The notes below the pieces were generated by a model, which searched no databases, had not been told where the DNA came from, and saw only the letters and a program-made list of their open reading frames with translations. This document shows, piece after piece, positions 13,600 through 24,913 of a stretch of DNA of 64,000 nucleotides (positions are counted from its first letter, which is position 1; every line of letters begins with the position of its first letter). The stretch is from Salticus scenicus (lineage: Eukaryota; Arthropoda; Arachnida; Araneae; Salticidae). The position numbers were made by a program, and so were the translations under genes. The stretch covers positions 61,191,718 through 61,255,717 of the forward strand of contig OZ005650.1 in NCBI GenBank assembly GCA_963930645.1, written 5' to 3'.

Positions 13600-14065
13600 A
13601 CGGAAAAAGTGGAAAATAAATTAGAAATATCAGTCGTATTGCAAGATGCCATTGGAAAGGGCTTTTTTTTTTGTTAATCCGATGGTTTAAACGGCTTATC
13701 GATCGGACAATTAGATTTTTTAAAATTAACTAAACTATAAAAAAAATATTGGCAACAAATCACAAGAATCTTAGCTTTGCAGACGATAGTCTACAGCAGT
13801 CTTCAACGGAAAGAAACACATCTGGTATTTAATGAGGTCACGTGTTTCGTACTGCGATTAAAAATTGCAATTTTCTATTTTCTTCAATTTTTCAAATTTT
13901 ACACATTTTACTTAGTATACAATCTTAACACCACAAAACAAACTTGCAGTTCAAATTTCATCGATTTTGGTCAATAAACAAAAGATTTACATTTTAATTG
14001 CAAATTAAATTTTATCTTTACACGCCTCACATTTTATCTGTCGAAAGAGGATTCCAGTTTCAAAA
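13600..14065 (+). repeat. interspersed repeat module R (copy inside Helitron)
   Basis: The module contains CTTATCGATCGGACAATTAG (about 13696) and further on TGCGATTAAAAATTGCAATT (13853) and TTGGTCAATAAACAAAAG (13967). The same order is found at 50285-50710 (plus) and, reversed, at 43915-44355; the first part also occurs at 39880-39985. A short open frame across it (13777-13977) is a repeat shadow. Confidence 0.7.
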
Positions 14066-15365
14066 CGACACAAATACACTTAAATATTTCTTTTTCTATT
14101 TACTTCCATTAACCGACTACCGTAGATAATGGAATTCGAAATTTCACCTGACTTACACGTTTTGAGGTCTCATGGCGCTGTAATAACTTAAAATTTCAAT
14201 ATTTCAGATTCTAATTGTGTTCAATTTTTTTTTTTTAATACGTCATTCGATACACATTTTAAAGTATCTCAGCTACTAATTAAAATAATTTCATAAGTCA
14301 TACATCATTGGAAAGCTTTGTTGATTTGGGATCGAACAGTGGAATACAGAAATTTGTACCACCAGATGGCGCTGTAATACTTTCAAATTTCAATATTTCA
14401 ATTTCTAATTATGATTCAATTATTTTTAATACACCATTCGAAAGATATTTTAAAGTTCTTTTAAATTATCGAAAATTTTCACCAGATTTATGAGTGATTC
14501 CATACCAACTCACCTAAAAAAATAACAGTTGGTTGCATGACCGACTCAGATTTTCTTTAAATTTGGTACACAGATTGATGATATAGAGGCGTGAAAAAGT
14601 CCAAATTTTTAGCTACCTGCTCCACTTATTTATAGATATACAGGTCCTTGAAGTTTGTCCGCCCTCTCAAAATACCAAGAAATTGATGTTATTTAAGGTA
14701 AAGACACCAGTGCTCGTCACCCCTAAAATCTGCACCAGTAGTCGTCACCCTCTTAAAAGAAGTGTTAAAATAACCGTTTTATAACCTGTATGAATTTGAA
14801 TCTACCCGCATAAGATTCTCCAAGGCCTTCTGCTTCTTATGACATAAAAAGTTCGATTTCAACTATTGGGGAAGAGTAGGGAGAAACAAAATAAGGAAAG
14901 TATACGTTAAATTACAATTAAATTGAGTCAACGTAAAGAAAATGATTAAGGGAATAGATATGCATTTCTTGATATATTTTGTTGTTTGCTGCATTTGACA
15001 TTGCTCATAAAGCATTGTATGTAATACTTATGAAATGCAGAATACGATTTATGTGCAAATTTTTAAAATTTGACATAATATAAAGGTTTTTAAGGTATGA
15101 CGACTACTGGTGCATATTTTGCACGTTTTACCAGTGCTCGTCACCCCTGACGAACACTGGTGTTTTAACATTTTTAATAACTCGGTAACTTTTTTGATGA
15201 AAAATACTATATTTTCGTTTAGAATTATGATGGTATGATTTTTACTTTAATTTGACTATCGGCACCAGTAAGCGTCAGGGGTATTCGTAAATGTAAACAA
15301 ATGTATTTTAACCTCAAGAACGTGAACTTTATTGCACTTGTAACTTTTGTACAGCTTGTTTAAAT

Positions 15366-15405
15366 AAAGTCAGTCATGGTACCTTTAATTCACTATGACT
15401 GACTT
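15366..15405. other. short hairpin inside the nested element
   Basis: GTCAGTCAT (about 15370) is the reverse complement of ATGACTGAC (about 15394), giving a 9-bp stem with a loop that contains GGTACC. It lies in the left part of the TA-flanked element; no function is assigned. Confidence 0.45.
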
Positions 15406-15998
15406 CAAACCACCTAAAATTTTCCATATTATTTTGCTGGAAAAATTAAACAATGGCACATAAACATATTTAGTTATAAAGAGCTTTTTCTAGTATTCTG
15501 TTATATATTTTAGAAAAGCAGACATGATTACTCCATACATCTGTCTAATGTATTTTAAATTTGTCTGATGTCATGCTTTTGCGAAAATGTATTTAAGTGA
15601 TGTTTAAGTTTTTTATTGACCGTGATAATTTAATTTTAATTCATATATATTTCGAAAATGATAAAATACAAAGGCTTAATTTCATAGTTAGCATGACTAT
15701 GAGTCGGTTCAACATTATGTTAAGGCTTTTTTGTTATGTTAGATGCAGGTGAATAACAACTTATATAGAAAATATTAAACATTAAAAACATTTCTTAAGC
15801 AAGTTTTCTGTTTATACATTATATTAATTATGTAATATAAACAAATAGTTAAAATGTTGATCAAAATTACCCTGTTGACTGTTGTTCTTAAATAATTAAA
15901 ATTGTAAGATAATATTTGATAACATTAATTAACATTAACATTTGATAACATTAATATCCATAATATTTGATTACATTAGCTTGATGTGTAGAATAATA

Positions 15999-16036
15999 CT
16001 AGCAAGCTTTGCCACCTTCGCTGGTCCCTATATTAA
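15999..16036 (-). mobile_element. Helitron 3' terminus on the minus strand
   Basis: Plus-strand ACTAGCAAGCTTTGCCACCT is the reverse complement of a Helitron tail (AGCGAAG...GCAAAGC...GCTAG|T). CTAG ends at 15999 and the outside base is T on the minus strand, as required. The body would extend to higher coordinates; minus-strand GGCAGTAGAAG at about 16175 and the array at 16256-16900 may belong to it. No 5' TC end was found. Confidence 0.65.
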
Positions 16037-16255
16037 ATAAAATAGGAAAAAATCCCTATCATTATCAAAAAAAAAAAAAAAAAAAAAACTTTGAAATCAG
16101 TCGAAACCGCAGTTAATGTTCCCGCTGGCTTCTGTAATAGCTTTCCGTCCGGCAATATGATGATTGGCTTCTACTGCCTTCGCCATAGACTTAACCGCTT
16201 CCCCCTCCCCCCTCTCCCACGGGTAAATTTAGAATTTTAACGAAATATTATCAAA

Positions 16256-16490
16256 TTACATATTGCGTACTTTTAACCAATACTCACACATCAAAACTCG
16301 CCTTTCTGAGTTAATTTGGAGTAGAGCTAAGGTTAAAAACGTGTTTTTTGTCCGCCAGGCTGAGGGAAGAGGGGAAGGGTAATTTTGCAAAATCGCCTTA
16401 TAATGCGTGTAAGGTACACACACACAACCAACCAACGCATAAAAAAATCCCCTCCCGAAAATAATTTGCAGCAGAGTTGAGCTTGAAAAC

Positions 16491-16521
<31 letters not shown>

Positions 16522-16900
16522 CACCCTCACATAGATCTTCGCAAAATCTCTTTATACTAGGTGTTGGATGCATATGACGAGTTGGTCGCACATCAGAAAT
16601 CGCCTTTGTAAGATTATTTAGAGCAGAGTTATGCGTAGAAATACGTTTTTGCTACCCTTTCTCAAAATTTGGTCGGAAAGAATTACGCAAAATACCTTTA
16701 CAGTATTTTTGGGTACGCATAACCAATCAACGCATCAAAAAATTGCTTTCCTGATATAATTTGGAGAATAATTACTCTTGAAAACGTGTTTTTGCATCCA
16801 CCCCACACTTAATGAGGAAGGAGAGGCGAAGGATTTCTCAAAATTCCTTTATAGTATGTGTTAGGTACGCATAATCAACCCATACGTTTAAAAAAAAATA
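16256..16900. repeat. tandem array A, unit about 150 bp, four to five copies
   Basis: Successive units begin near 16275, 16424, 16580, 16723 and 16872. Each holds an AATCAACGCATCAAAAA-like block, a TTAATTTGGAG...AGAG block and AAAACGTGTTTTTG. (TA)n at about 16491-16516 interrupts unit two. The overlapping minus-strand open frames are shadows of this array. Confidence 0.7.
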
Positions 16901-16926
16901 ATTGCAAAACAAAAAGAATTTTTTAT

Positions 16927-17740
16927 ATACCGTGTTTTAAAATTTTCTGTTGAATCATATAAATGCTATTGAAGGCAGCGAGAACCCGAAACAATTGGCT
17001 AAAAGTAATTTAAAAATGCATCGTCACTGTGTTCTGAGGTATTCTGAAAATTTAAAAAGTCTACGTAGTCGGGAAGATTGATGATCGGGATGAGTATATG
17101 ATTGATGAATCATATAAACGCTACTGAAGGCAGCGAGGACCCGAAACAACCGTCTAAAAGTATTAAAAAATGCATTGTTATCGTGTTTTGAGCTATTCTA
17201 AAAGTTTCAAATGTCTAGCTAGTCGAGAAGTTAGTTAAATAAATTTTCTGTTGAATCATGTGAACGCTACCGAAGGCAGCGGGGACCCGAAACAGTTTGC
17301 TAAAAATATTTAAAAAATGCATTGTCACCGTGTTTTGAGCTATTCTGAAAGTCTCAAATGTCTAGCTAGTCGGGAAAAAAGTTAAATAAATTTTCTGTTG
17401 AACCATATAAACGCTGCCGAAGGCAGCAGTGACCCGAAACAATTGGCTAAAAATATTTAAAAAATCCATTGTTACCATCTTCTGAGCTTTTCTGAAAGTT
17501 TCAAATGTCTAGCTAGTCGAAAAGTCAGTTAAAAATCGATTGCAAGATTTGTACTGATAACGCTGCCGAAGGCTGCAGGGACCCGAAGCAGTTGGCTAAA
17601 AGTATTTAAAAAATGCATTTTCATCGTGTTCTGAACTATTCTGAAAGTTTCAAATGTCTAGGTAGTCGGGAAGTTAGTTAAAAATCAATTGTAAGATTTG
17701 TACTGGACGAACAAACAAGAATACGCGATAATAAAAAGCA
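16927..17740 (+). repeat. tandem array B, unit about 145-155 bp, five copies
   Basis: Units start near 16945, 17103, 17250, 17395 and 17550. Each reads TTGAATCATATAAACGCTRC, then GAAGGCAGCGRGGACCCGAA, then a block with GTGTTCTGAGCTATTCT and CTAGCTAGTCGGGAAG. The last unit ends with GATTTGTACTGGACGAACAA. The GGCAGCGGGGACCCG block is the same module found near the 3' end of the Helitrons here. Relatives of this array lie at 36560-38320. Confidence 0.8.
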
Positions 17741-19149
17741 TGGTAAAATCAATCTTACTGCGATAATTTGGCATAAAGCTCTTAAAAACGAGATTATTAC
17801 CCCCTCCCCTGCTACTTACCCTCTGCTTTAAGTATAGATATTTTTCAGAACGAATAAAATTTTGAAAACTTTTCTTAAAAGCAAAGAATTTCAAATTATT
17901 TCACATATGAATTTGTTTTATTCGCAATATGTTGAATTTTACCATTTAATGTTTTGTGTTTTAAACCCTAAGAATGGATTTTGGTTCTAAATATGTTCCA
18001 AAGACATTCTGTTTCATTTAATTTTGCAAAAACGCAATTAAAATCAAACTATTGAGCAAATTGTTGCGTTTTATTTACATGACGACCACTAGAGCAAACA
18101 CCTGACGACTACTGGTGAAACGCAGTTTTCAAGTGACGAGCTCTGGTGCATTTTTATAGGTTTAATTATTTTTTTTTTAAAATTGGCTTAACGTATTGAA
18201 AAATTGAAAGTGTCTAACAACAACTAGAAGAATCAGTGTATAAAATAGACCAAAGTATAATATTGATACATAAATTCCACATGAATGCCACGCGAAAAAA
18301 ACAAACATTTTAAAAATAAGGCCTTAAGAGTGACGAGCACTGGTGTCGTTACCTTATTTATTTTTTCTTAAAAATTGTGCTCTTGTAATATGAAAGTGTT
18401 AGGTATCTATGGAAACTAGTTATCCCAGGCATTAAAAAAAATACTACAATGTTTATAATGAAAATCGTTAAGGTACAGTACTCTTAGAAGTTGCAACCAC
18501 AAAAATTTGATTTTCCCGATTTTGCTAAAATTGAGACATCAATTCCAAAAAAAGGAAAATAAAACCAAAGGTTTACTCACTTTCTGGTAGAGTACAGGTG
18601 TTCACCATAAATTACTACACAATAAATTACTTGGGTTTCTCACTCCTTCTTGGAAATATTTAAGCTTAAAGACAAACCATAGGGCAAAAACATGCAATTT
18701 CGGCCATCTTGGCAGCCATTTTTCTCCTAAAGGGGGAGCACGAGAAAATTTTTAATTTTTTTAAAATAAGCTACTGATGTGTTAGCTATTTACAGGAAAA
18801 GAGATTACTTTTGGTTATTATTTGCATAAAGGGATATCTTGCTGATAGTATATGCATGTTTTTCTCTAATACCATATGCTTGTGTTTCCCCCCTCACAGA
18901 CTTAACATTGATAAAAAAAGATGTAAAAAAACAAAACTTATTGAATATTATATAAATATTGATTTAATACATGTATAAGACTTTATTTACCCTCTGAACG
19001 TTACTTAGTTACTTTTAGAAATAGTGTTATTAGGTGAATGAAGCATTGAATAAGAGTGCAACATTCTGATTTTATTATAGTCTGGTATTAAAACAAAACT
19101 AATGTGTACTCTATTTTTGTGATATTTTAAAGAAAGATGTAAGAAACCT

Positions 19150-20755
19150 TTTATTTTTTAAAAATTCAAGTTGGTATTTAGGGAAGAAATAAAATATTTA
19201 CAAAACAGAAACACCTCATTTTATGTAATCTCAAAGAAGCGTACACACTTTTTAAACAGGAATATCCCAATCACAAGATTGGATTATCTAAATTTGCTGA
19301 TTTGCGACCGAAGTGGTGTGTGTTAGCTGGTAGTACAGGGATTCATTCAGTCTGTCTGTATGATTCACTAAAATGACAGGGTAATGACGGCATCTCTAAA
19401 ATAATCTATTAAACCATCTATCAGTGATTTTTTTGTCTCATTATGTGTGTGACATTAACAATGAAGCATGTATGTTAGGATTTTGTTCACAGTGTCCACT
19501 ACAAACTGCATTTGAAGAATTTTTAGATATGTTAATGGATGATTATGATTAAGAATCTGAAGTGATGTTTCAACGGTGGATAACTACAGTCCATTCAACA
19601 CTCATTAAATTACTTTGTCTGCACCTGATTTTAAATCGGAACTTTCATAGAAAATGAAGTCCTAGGCGAAACACTATTACATTGCAAAATCTCAATCAGA
19701 GTATTTAAAAACAAGAAAAGCAGAACTAAAACCAGATAAGTGCATTTTATTACTTTACTGAAAATTTTACTTATTTTGTACAGGATGCAATACAGGGATA
19801 TCACTGGGAAAACACGCACGCTACACTCCATCCTTTTTTAGCGTATGTTCGGCCAAATTACAACCTAAAAGTTATTTCTATGTTTATTATCAGTGACTGT
19901 TTGACACATGATACAGTGGCAGTAGTTTCTTTTTAAAGGCCTGTAATTCCATATTTAACATCACAATATCCAGACATATAGAAAATAATTTATTTCAGTG
20001 GTGGTAGCTCAGCGCAGTACAAAAACAAGAAAAACTTTTTAAATTTATGCCAACATAAAGATGATTTCAAACTAAATGCTGAGTGACATTTTTTTGCCAC
20101 TTCCCATGGCAAAAGCCCCTGTGATGCTACTGGAGGCACAGTTAAAAGGTCTGCTTACAGAACCAGCTTGCAACGTCCTTACAAGGATCAGATAATTTCT
20201 CCACGTGATTTGTTTCATTATTGCACAGGTAATTTTAAAAATATTAAGTTTTTCTTTGCATCTGATGAATATGTAGCAGAAACAAGAGCATTGCTGAAAG
20301 ACTAACTTTCGCTGTAAGAATTGAGGGTATCAGGGATTATCATAAATTTATTCCTATCAGTAAATCTGTGCTTTTAGTTTCCATTGTATCTACATTACAA
20401 GCATATCGAATCAGATTGAAGTATCTGCAGTAGGTAAGCAACATGTCAAAAATTTAGTCTTAATAACATTTCTAAAGGTTTTTATGTTGCTTGCATGTAT
20501 GATAAGAAATGGTGGTTAGGAGCTGTCTTAGAAAACTGTTTTGAAAAAGGTGATGTTCAATTACAATTTATGCATCCTCATGGCCCCTGCCAAAACTTTT
20601 ACTGGCCAGAGAAACCAGATACATGCTGGATTTCATACAAGCACCTGTTAGATATAGTACCAATGCCATCAGCAGCAGCAGCCACAGGATGCATGTTTTT
20701 AATATCAAATGATACTGTGAAAAAAATACAGGAACTTATGCTTGCAGTTGAATAA
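19150..20755 (+). pseudogene. decayed transposase of the long-TIR element
   Basis: Translated pieces in shifting frames resemble a transposase family of arthropod and cnidarian genomes that I know by sequence but cannot name. In order: LCNLKEAYTLFKQEYPN and SKFADLRPKWCVLAGSTG (about 19225-19350), EACMLGFCSQCP (about 19463), FTENFTYFVQDAIQGYHW (about 19755), YFSGGSSAQYKN (about 19995), HFFATSHGK...GGTVKR (about 20090-20150), and a C-terminal domain with KKWWLGAVLE, FMHPHGP and CWI ending at 20755. Stops (for example TGA just before HFFATS, and after LYDSLK) and frame changes break it. Two positions where I expect conserved Asp carry other residues (Tyr before FTENF, Gly in YFSGG). It is therefore inactive. 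The C-terminal 86 codons (from 20495) are still open. Confidence 0.8.
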
Positions 20756-21665
20756 AATTCTGTGCATATCAATTTTTAATATATTGCTGTATTTCAAATA
20801 TATTTGCTTATGAAATAAATATTTATAGCTCCTTTATTTTGATTGATTTTTCAAGAATTTATTTAGTACTTTATAATTACGGATGGACAAGGTCCAGTTT
20901 TGGAAAAATTCTATTTCTTGTTTTCATGTATGGTATTAGAGAAAAACATGCATATTCTATCAGCAGGATATATCTTTATGCAAATAATAACCAAAAGTAT
21001 ACTCTTTTCCTGTGAATAGCTAACACATCAGTAGCTTATTTAAAAAAAAATAAAAAAGTTTCTAGTGCTCCCCCTTTAGGAGTAAAATGGCTGCCAAGAT
21101 GACCGAAATTGCATGTTTTTGTTCTATGGTTTGTCTTTAAGCTTAAATATTTCCAAGAAGGAGTGAGAAACAAACCCAAGTAATTTATTGTGTAGTAATT
21201 TATGATGAACACCTGTACTCTACCAGAAAGTGAGTAAACCTTTGGTTTTATTTTCCTTTTTTTGGAAATGATGTCTCAATTTTAACAAAATCGGGAAAAT
21301 CAAATTTTTGTGGTTGCAACTTCTAAGAGTACTGTACCTTAACGATTTTCATTATAAACACTGTAGTATATATATATATATTTTTTTTTCTGAATGCCTG
21401 GAATAACTAGTTTTCATAGATATCTAACACTTTCATATTGCATGAGTTCAATTTTTAAGAAAAAAAAAATTAAATAGCATCAACTTTTTGGTATTTTGAG
21501 GGAACGGATAAACTTTGAGGACCTGTATATCTATAAATAAGTGGAGCAGGTAGCTAAAAATTTGGACTTTTTAATGCTTCTATATCGTCAATCTGTGTAC
21601 CAAATTTAAAGAAAATCAAAGTCGGTCATGCAACCCTCATTAGGTGAGTTGGTATAGAATCGCTC

Positions 21666-23480
21666 TTATACGTTTTGAGGTCTCCTGAATTAATTTTCTT
21701 TTATGGCGCTGTAATATTTTCAAATTTCAATATTTCAATTTCTAATTATGATTAAATTATTTTTAATACATCATTCGAAAGATATTTTAAAGTTCTTTTA
21801 AATTATCGAAAGTTTTCACCAGATTTACACGTTTTGAGGTCTCCTGATTTCGTTTTCTTTTGCATCTTAGCCAAATGAGCTAGATCGTTCAAAATTGGTA
21901 CACGTAGGTTAATTGAGAAGGCCTGAAAGGGTGGAGAAGAAATAAGTGTGCACCGCGCGCGTATCCCTTAACTTGTGCGCGCGCAGAGCGGCACTGGACT
22001 GCGCTGCCGGTTCGATCCATGGCGCTTTAATATTTTAAAATTTCAATTTCTAATTACAATTAAATTATTTTTAATACATCATTTGAAAAATATTTTAATG
22101 TTTTTTTATATTATCGAAAGTTTTCACCTGATTTACACGTTTTGAGGTCTCCTGATTAGGTTTTCTTTTGCATCTCAGCTAATTGAGTTAGACCATACAA
22201 AATTGGTATACATAGGTTAATTAAGAGGAGCTGAAAGGGTGGGGAAGAAATAGGTGTATACCGCGCGCGATATTTCACTCGGTTTACACGTTTTGAGGGC
22301 TCCTGATTAGGTTTTCTTTTGTATCTCAGCTACTAATTAAAATAATTTCATAAGTAATACATCATTAGAATGCTTTTTTCATTTGGAATCGAACAGTGGA
22401 ATACAGAAATTCGTACCGCCAGATGGCGCAGTAATATTTTCAAATTTCAATATTTCAATTTCTAATTAGGATTAAATTTTTTTTAATGCATCATTCGAAA
22501 GATATTTTAAATTTCTTTTAAATTATCGAAAGTTTTCACCAGATTAACACGTTTTGAGGTGTACTGAATAACTTTTATTTTATGGCGCAGTAATATATTT
22601 AAATTTCTATATTTCAATTTCTAATTATGATTAAATTTTTTGTAATACATCATTCGAAACATATTTTAAAGTTTTTATATTATCAAAAGTTTTAACCCGA
22701 TTTGCACGTTTTGAGGTGTCCTGAATTAGTTTTCTTTTGTTTCTCAGCTATTAATTAATATAATTTCATGAGTAATGTATCATTAGAAAGCTTTTTTGAT
22801 TTGGAATCAAACAGTGGAGTACAGAAATTTCTACCGCCAGATGGCGCTGTAATATTTTAAATTTTCAATATTTTAATTTCTAATTATGATTAAATTATTT
22901 TTAATACATCATTCGAAAGATATTTTTAAGTACTTTTATATTATCGAAAGTTTTCACCAGATTTACACGTTTTGAGGTGTCCTGATTACGTTTTCTTTTG
23001 CATCTCAGCCAATTGAGTTAGATCGTTCAAAATTTGTATACGTAGGTTAATTAAGAGGGCATAAAAGGGTGGAGGAAGAAATAGGCGTGCACCGCGCGCG
23101 TATCTCCTAACTTGTGCGCGCGCAGAACGCACGGGACTGCGCTGCCGAAGGCAGTGGGGACCCGGTCCGAATTTTTACCCGATGAGAAATGATTTTTTAA
23201 ATTTTCTTAAGAATAAAATTTTGACTTGAGTAGGAATATGTGCGCGCAGCGCACGTATACCTGCACACGGGCGCGTGTAGCGCGCATGGGTCTGCGCTGC
23301 TGGAGGCAGTGGGGACCCGATGGGAGTTTTTACCCGATCTGATTTTTTTTTTTTTTTTTTTTTTTTAAGGAGCCACGAAGGGTGAGGGAAGGAATACGCG
23401 AGCGCAGCTCGTGTATCCCTTAAATTGTGCGCGCGCAGCGCGCATGGGACTGCGGGGCCGAAGGCAGTGGGGACCCGGGC
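21666..23480 (+). repeat. module array in the 3' half of the Helitron
   Basis: Units with TTTACACGTTTTGAGGT recur near 21828, 22133, 22278, 22548, 22697 and 22968, each linked to GATGGCGCTGTAATATTTT and TATCGAAAGTTTTCACC blocks. Three G+C-rich units with GCGCGC runs and GGCAGTGGGGACCCG follow (about 23090-23175, 23240-23325, 23395-23480); an earlier GCGCGC copy is at 21950-22020. A 26-base T run (about 23341-23366) separates two of them. Open frames here are shadows. Confidence 0.8.
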
Positions 23481-23614
23481 CGACTTTTTACCCAATGACA
23501 AATGATTTTTTTTTTTTTATTTCTTTTCTTAACACTAAAAGTTACTGTTAGTGATTCATTAATTTTAGTGATTCATTTGAAAATACTGACCCGTTATCGG
23601 GCGAAGCTCGCTAG

Positions 23615-24149
23615 TCTAATTATTAAAACTCGTGTAGTTATATCGAAAATTTCCGTTCTTTCATTTCTAAAATTGAAATTAACTGGAAACAGAAATTTTT
23701 TCGTCAGTCAGATTTATATTGAAAGTTTTATTTTTGCTGAATAAAACATGAACTACAAAATAGCGGAACCAGCAGTTAAACGAAGCTCATCGTAATGGGT
23801 AAGTTTCAAATTAGATTTCTGAAAGAAACATGTTTCCTTGAAAAAATTCAATTTTTATTTTAAAGACATGTATACATATATATGTATATATAACTACATG
23901 TATGTGTATGAATATATATACAGATTGCTCAACAGAGTCCATTCTCCCTTTAATCCTTTCATGGGCGGTCATGCCACTACAGCATCACCTAATTTTAATT
24001 TTCAACTGCAAAAACACATCCCAGAAATTTTTTAGCAAAATTTTACTTTTATATCATAGCAGAAAAGGTCATCAATTTCTTTTATTTTAATTTTGTTCGG
24101 AAATTCCTGTGGCAGTATAATTTAAATAATCCCAGTTACCTTGCGCCAC
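23615..24149. other. AT-rich stretch, no gene recognised
   Basis: Two overlapping short plus-strand frames (from about 23838) have no domain and run through an (AT)-rich microsatellite near 23870-23925. Nothing else was recognised. Confidence 0.5.
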
Positions 24150-24440
24150 AAAGGGTTAACTGTTTAGTACGACTGCAGTTATATTCACTAAAGTGCTGCC
24201 CTAGTAAAGTGAATAAATACGCGACTAGATGCAACCACTTACAGCGCCACTTCGTTTAAAATGGCGAACTTAGTGTTCTTATCTGGAAAACGGAATGAAA
24301 GAGGGAAAAAAGTGAACTACAAAGTTGTACAGCATCAACAATTTAGTAGGAAAATGTATCTTGTAGATATGAATGTTAAAAACAGAACGCTTAAAACGTG
24401 CATTCGTTTATTTGGAATTTCCAACTCTGTGACGTAAAAA
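24150..24440 (-). repeat. repeat U, minus copy of an inverted pair
   Basis: On the minus strand the segment reads, in order, GTCACAGAGTTGGAAA, CCAAATAAACGAATGCACG, AAGCGTTCTG, then AAGTGGCGCTGTAAGTGGTT and a TTTATTCACTTTACT block ending ACTGCAGTCG. The same order occurs on the plus strand at 25620-25885. The pair brackets the U2-like and tRNA-like sequences. The family is not one I can name. Confidence 0.65.
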
Positions 24441-24597
24441 AACGATTTTATTAAGAAAAAAAAAGTTTTCACAAGATAACGTTATTTTAAATGCGGCAGT
24501 TTCCGTCTGTCGCAAAGCGCATATAGGCCCTTGTGTGAACATTATTCTGCACACATTACAGCGTAACGAATGATACGTAAAGTTCAAGCAAGGGCAT

Positions 24598-24633
24598 ATC
24601 GCTTCTTTGCCTTTTGGCTAAGATCAAAGTGTA
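24598..24633 (+). pseudogene. U2 snRNA 5' fragment
   Basis: The 36 bases starting ATCGCTTCTTTGCCTTTTGG match the start of arthropod U2 snRNA at 34 of 36 positions (CG at nt 10-11 replaced by TT), including GGCTAAGATCAAAGTGTA. Identity stops abruptly where the branch-point recognition sequence GTAGTA should begin (here GTAAAAACTT). The Sm site and 3' stem-loops are absent, so this cannot work as U2. I cannot say whether the sequence upstream (about 24537-24562) retains a snRNA promoter element. It may be a retroposed or Helitron-captured fragment, or a U2-headed SINE. Confidence 0.8.
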
Positions 24634-24862
24634 AAAACTTTTAAACAAGAGTACAGATATGCATCTCTACATACAGTAAAAGATTATGTGTGTGTTTGAC
24701 ACTTCGAAGGCAAACGGCTGATCGCAGAGCTACTGACTTTTGCAAGGAGGCCCACTTCGACCTCTCTTGACGCAACTCGAAGCACAATTTCCGAATATTT
24801 GATTACTTTTTTAAAAAATTAATTAAAATATATAAATTTCTGAAATGATCGGCTTTGAAGAT

Positions 24863-24910
24863 GAATGACCTTCTACATTTATATTTCTACGTAAATGTAG
24901 AAGGTCATTC
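24863..24910. other. perfect 19-bp hairpin
   Basis: GAATGACCTTCTACATTTA (24863-24881) and TAAATGTAGAAGGTCATTC (24892-24910) are exact reverse complements separated by a 10-base loop. The hairpin ends three bases before the tRNA-like sequence. It could be the fold of a small RNA precursor, a miniature fold-back insertion, or the scar of a template switch. Confidence 0.9.
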
Positions 24911-24913
24911 TTT

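Larger units (their letters stand above)
14696..18354. mobile_element. TA-flanked element, CACCAGTGCTCGTCAC family, nested
   Basis: Left end AGGTAAAGACACCAGTGCTC, right end on the minus strand AGGTAACGACACCAGTGCTC, with TA duplicated outside (14694-14695, 18355-18356). It sits inside the left inverted repeat of the long-TIR element, and the uninterrupted right repeat shows the empty site. The terminal motif recurs inside near both ends: about 14731, 15101, 15131, 15153, 15263 and 18083-18153. TA duplication suggests a Tc1/mariner-type mechanism; no transposase was found. Its middle is filled by a reverse Helitron tail and two tandem arrays, so the native element is shorter than 3.66 kb. Confidence 0.85.
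14491..21665 (+). mobile_element. long-TIR DNA transposon with dead transposase
   Basis: The ends read GAGTGATTCCATACCAACTC (left) and, on the minus strand, GAGCGATTCTATACCAACTC (right). The inverted repeats are very long: left 14491-14695 plus 18357-18876 (split by a nested element), right 20929-21665, roughly 725 and 737 bp and about 90% or more identical by eye. TTA lies outside both ends (14488-14490, 21666-21668); removing the element rejoins the Helitron module as ...CAGATTTATACGTTTTGAGG, matching intact copies nearby. Without the nested insertion the element is about 3.5 kb. The interior (18877-20928) carries a decayed transposase. Superfamily not assigned. Confidence 0.85.
13336..23614 (+). 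mobile_element. non-autonomous Helitron, interrupted by nested transposons
   Basis: The 5' end is A|TCTCCTTATATTATTAAAAT (13336) followed by a GT-rich run and AACGGCTTGAAACAGC. The 3' end is GGGCGAAGCTCGCTAG|T (23614) with a short hairpin just before CTAG. Both junctions match the Helitron rule of insertion between A and T with 5'-TC and CTAG-3'. Removing the 7.2-kb insertion (14491-21665) leaves about 3.1 kb. The body carries repeated modules with TTTACACGTTTTGAGGT and G+C-rich units with GGCAGTGGGGACCCG. No replicase-helicase is encoded. The pairing of these two ends as one element is inferred from matching flank modules on both sides of the insertion. Confidence 0.7.

Noticed and set aside
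16256..16591. 111-codon open frame on the minus strand with poly-Ile/Tyr
   Set aside because: It runs across tandem array A and a (TA)n tract; shadow of repeats.
23175..23501. 108-codon open frame on the minus strand
   Set aside because: It covers the G+C-rich Helitron units and a poly-T run (poly-Lys); no domain.
24598..24633. Functional U2 snRNA gene
   Set aside because: Homology ends before the branch-recognition sequence; Sm site and 3' domains are absent.
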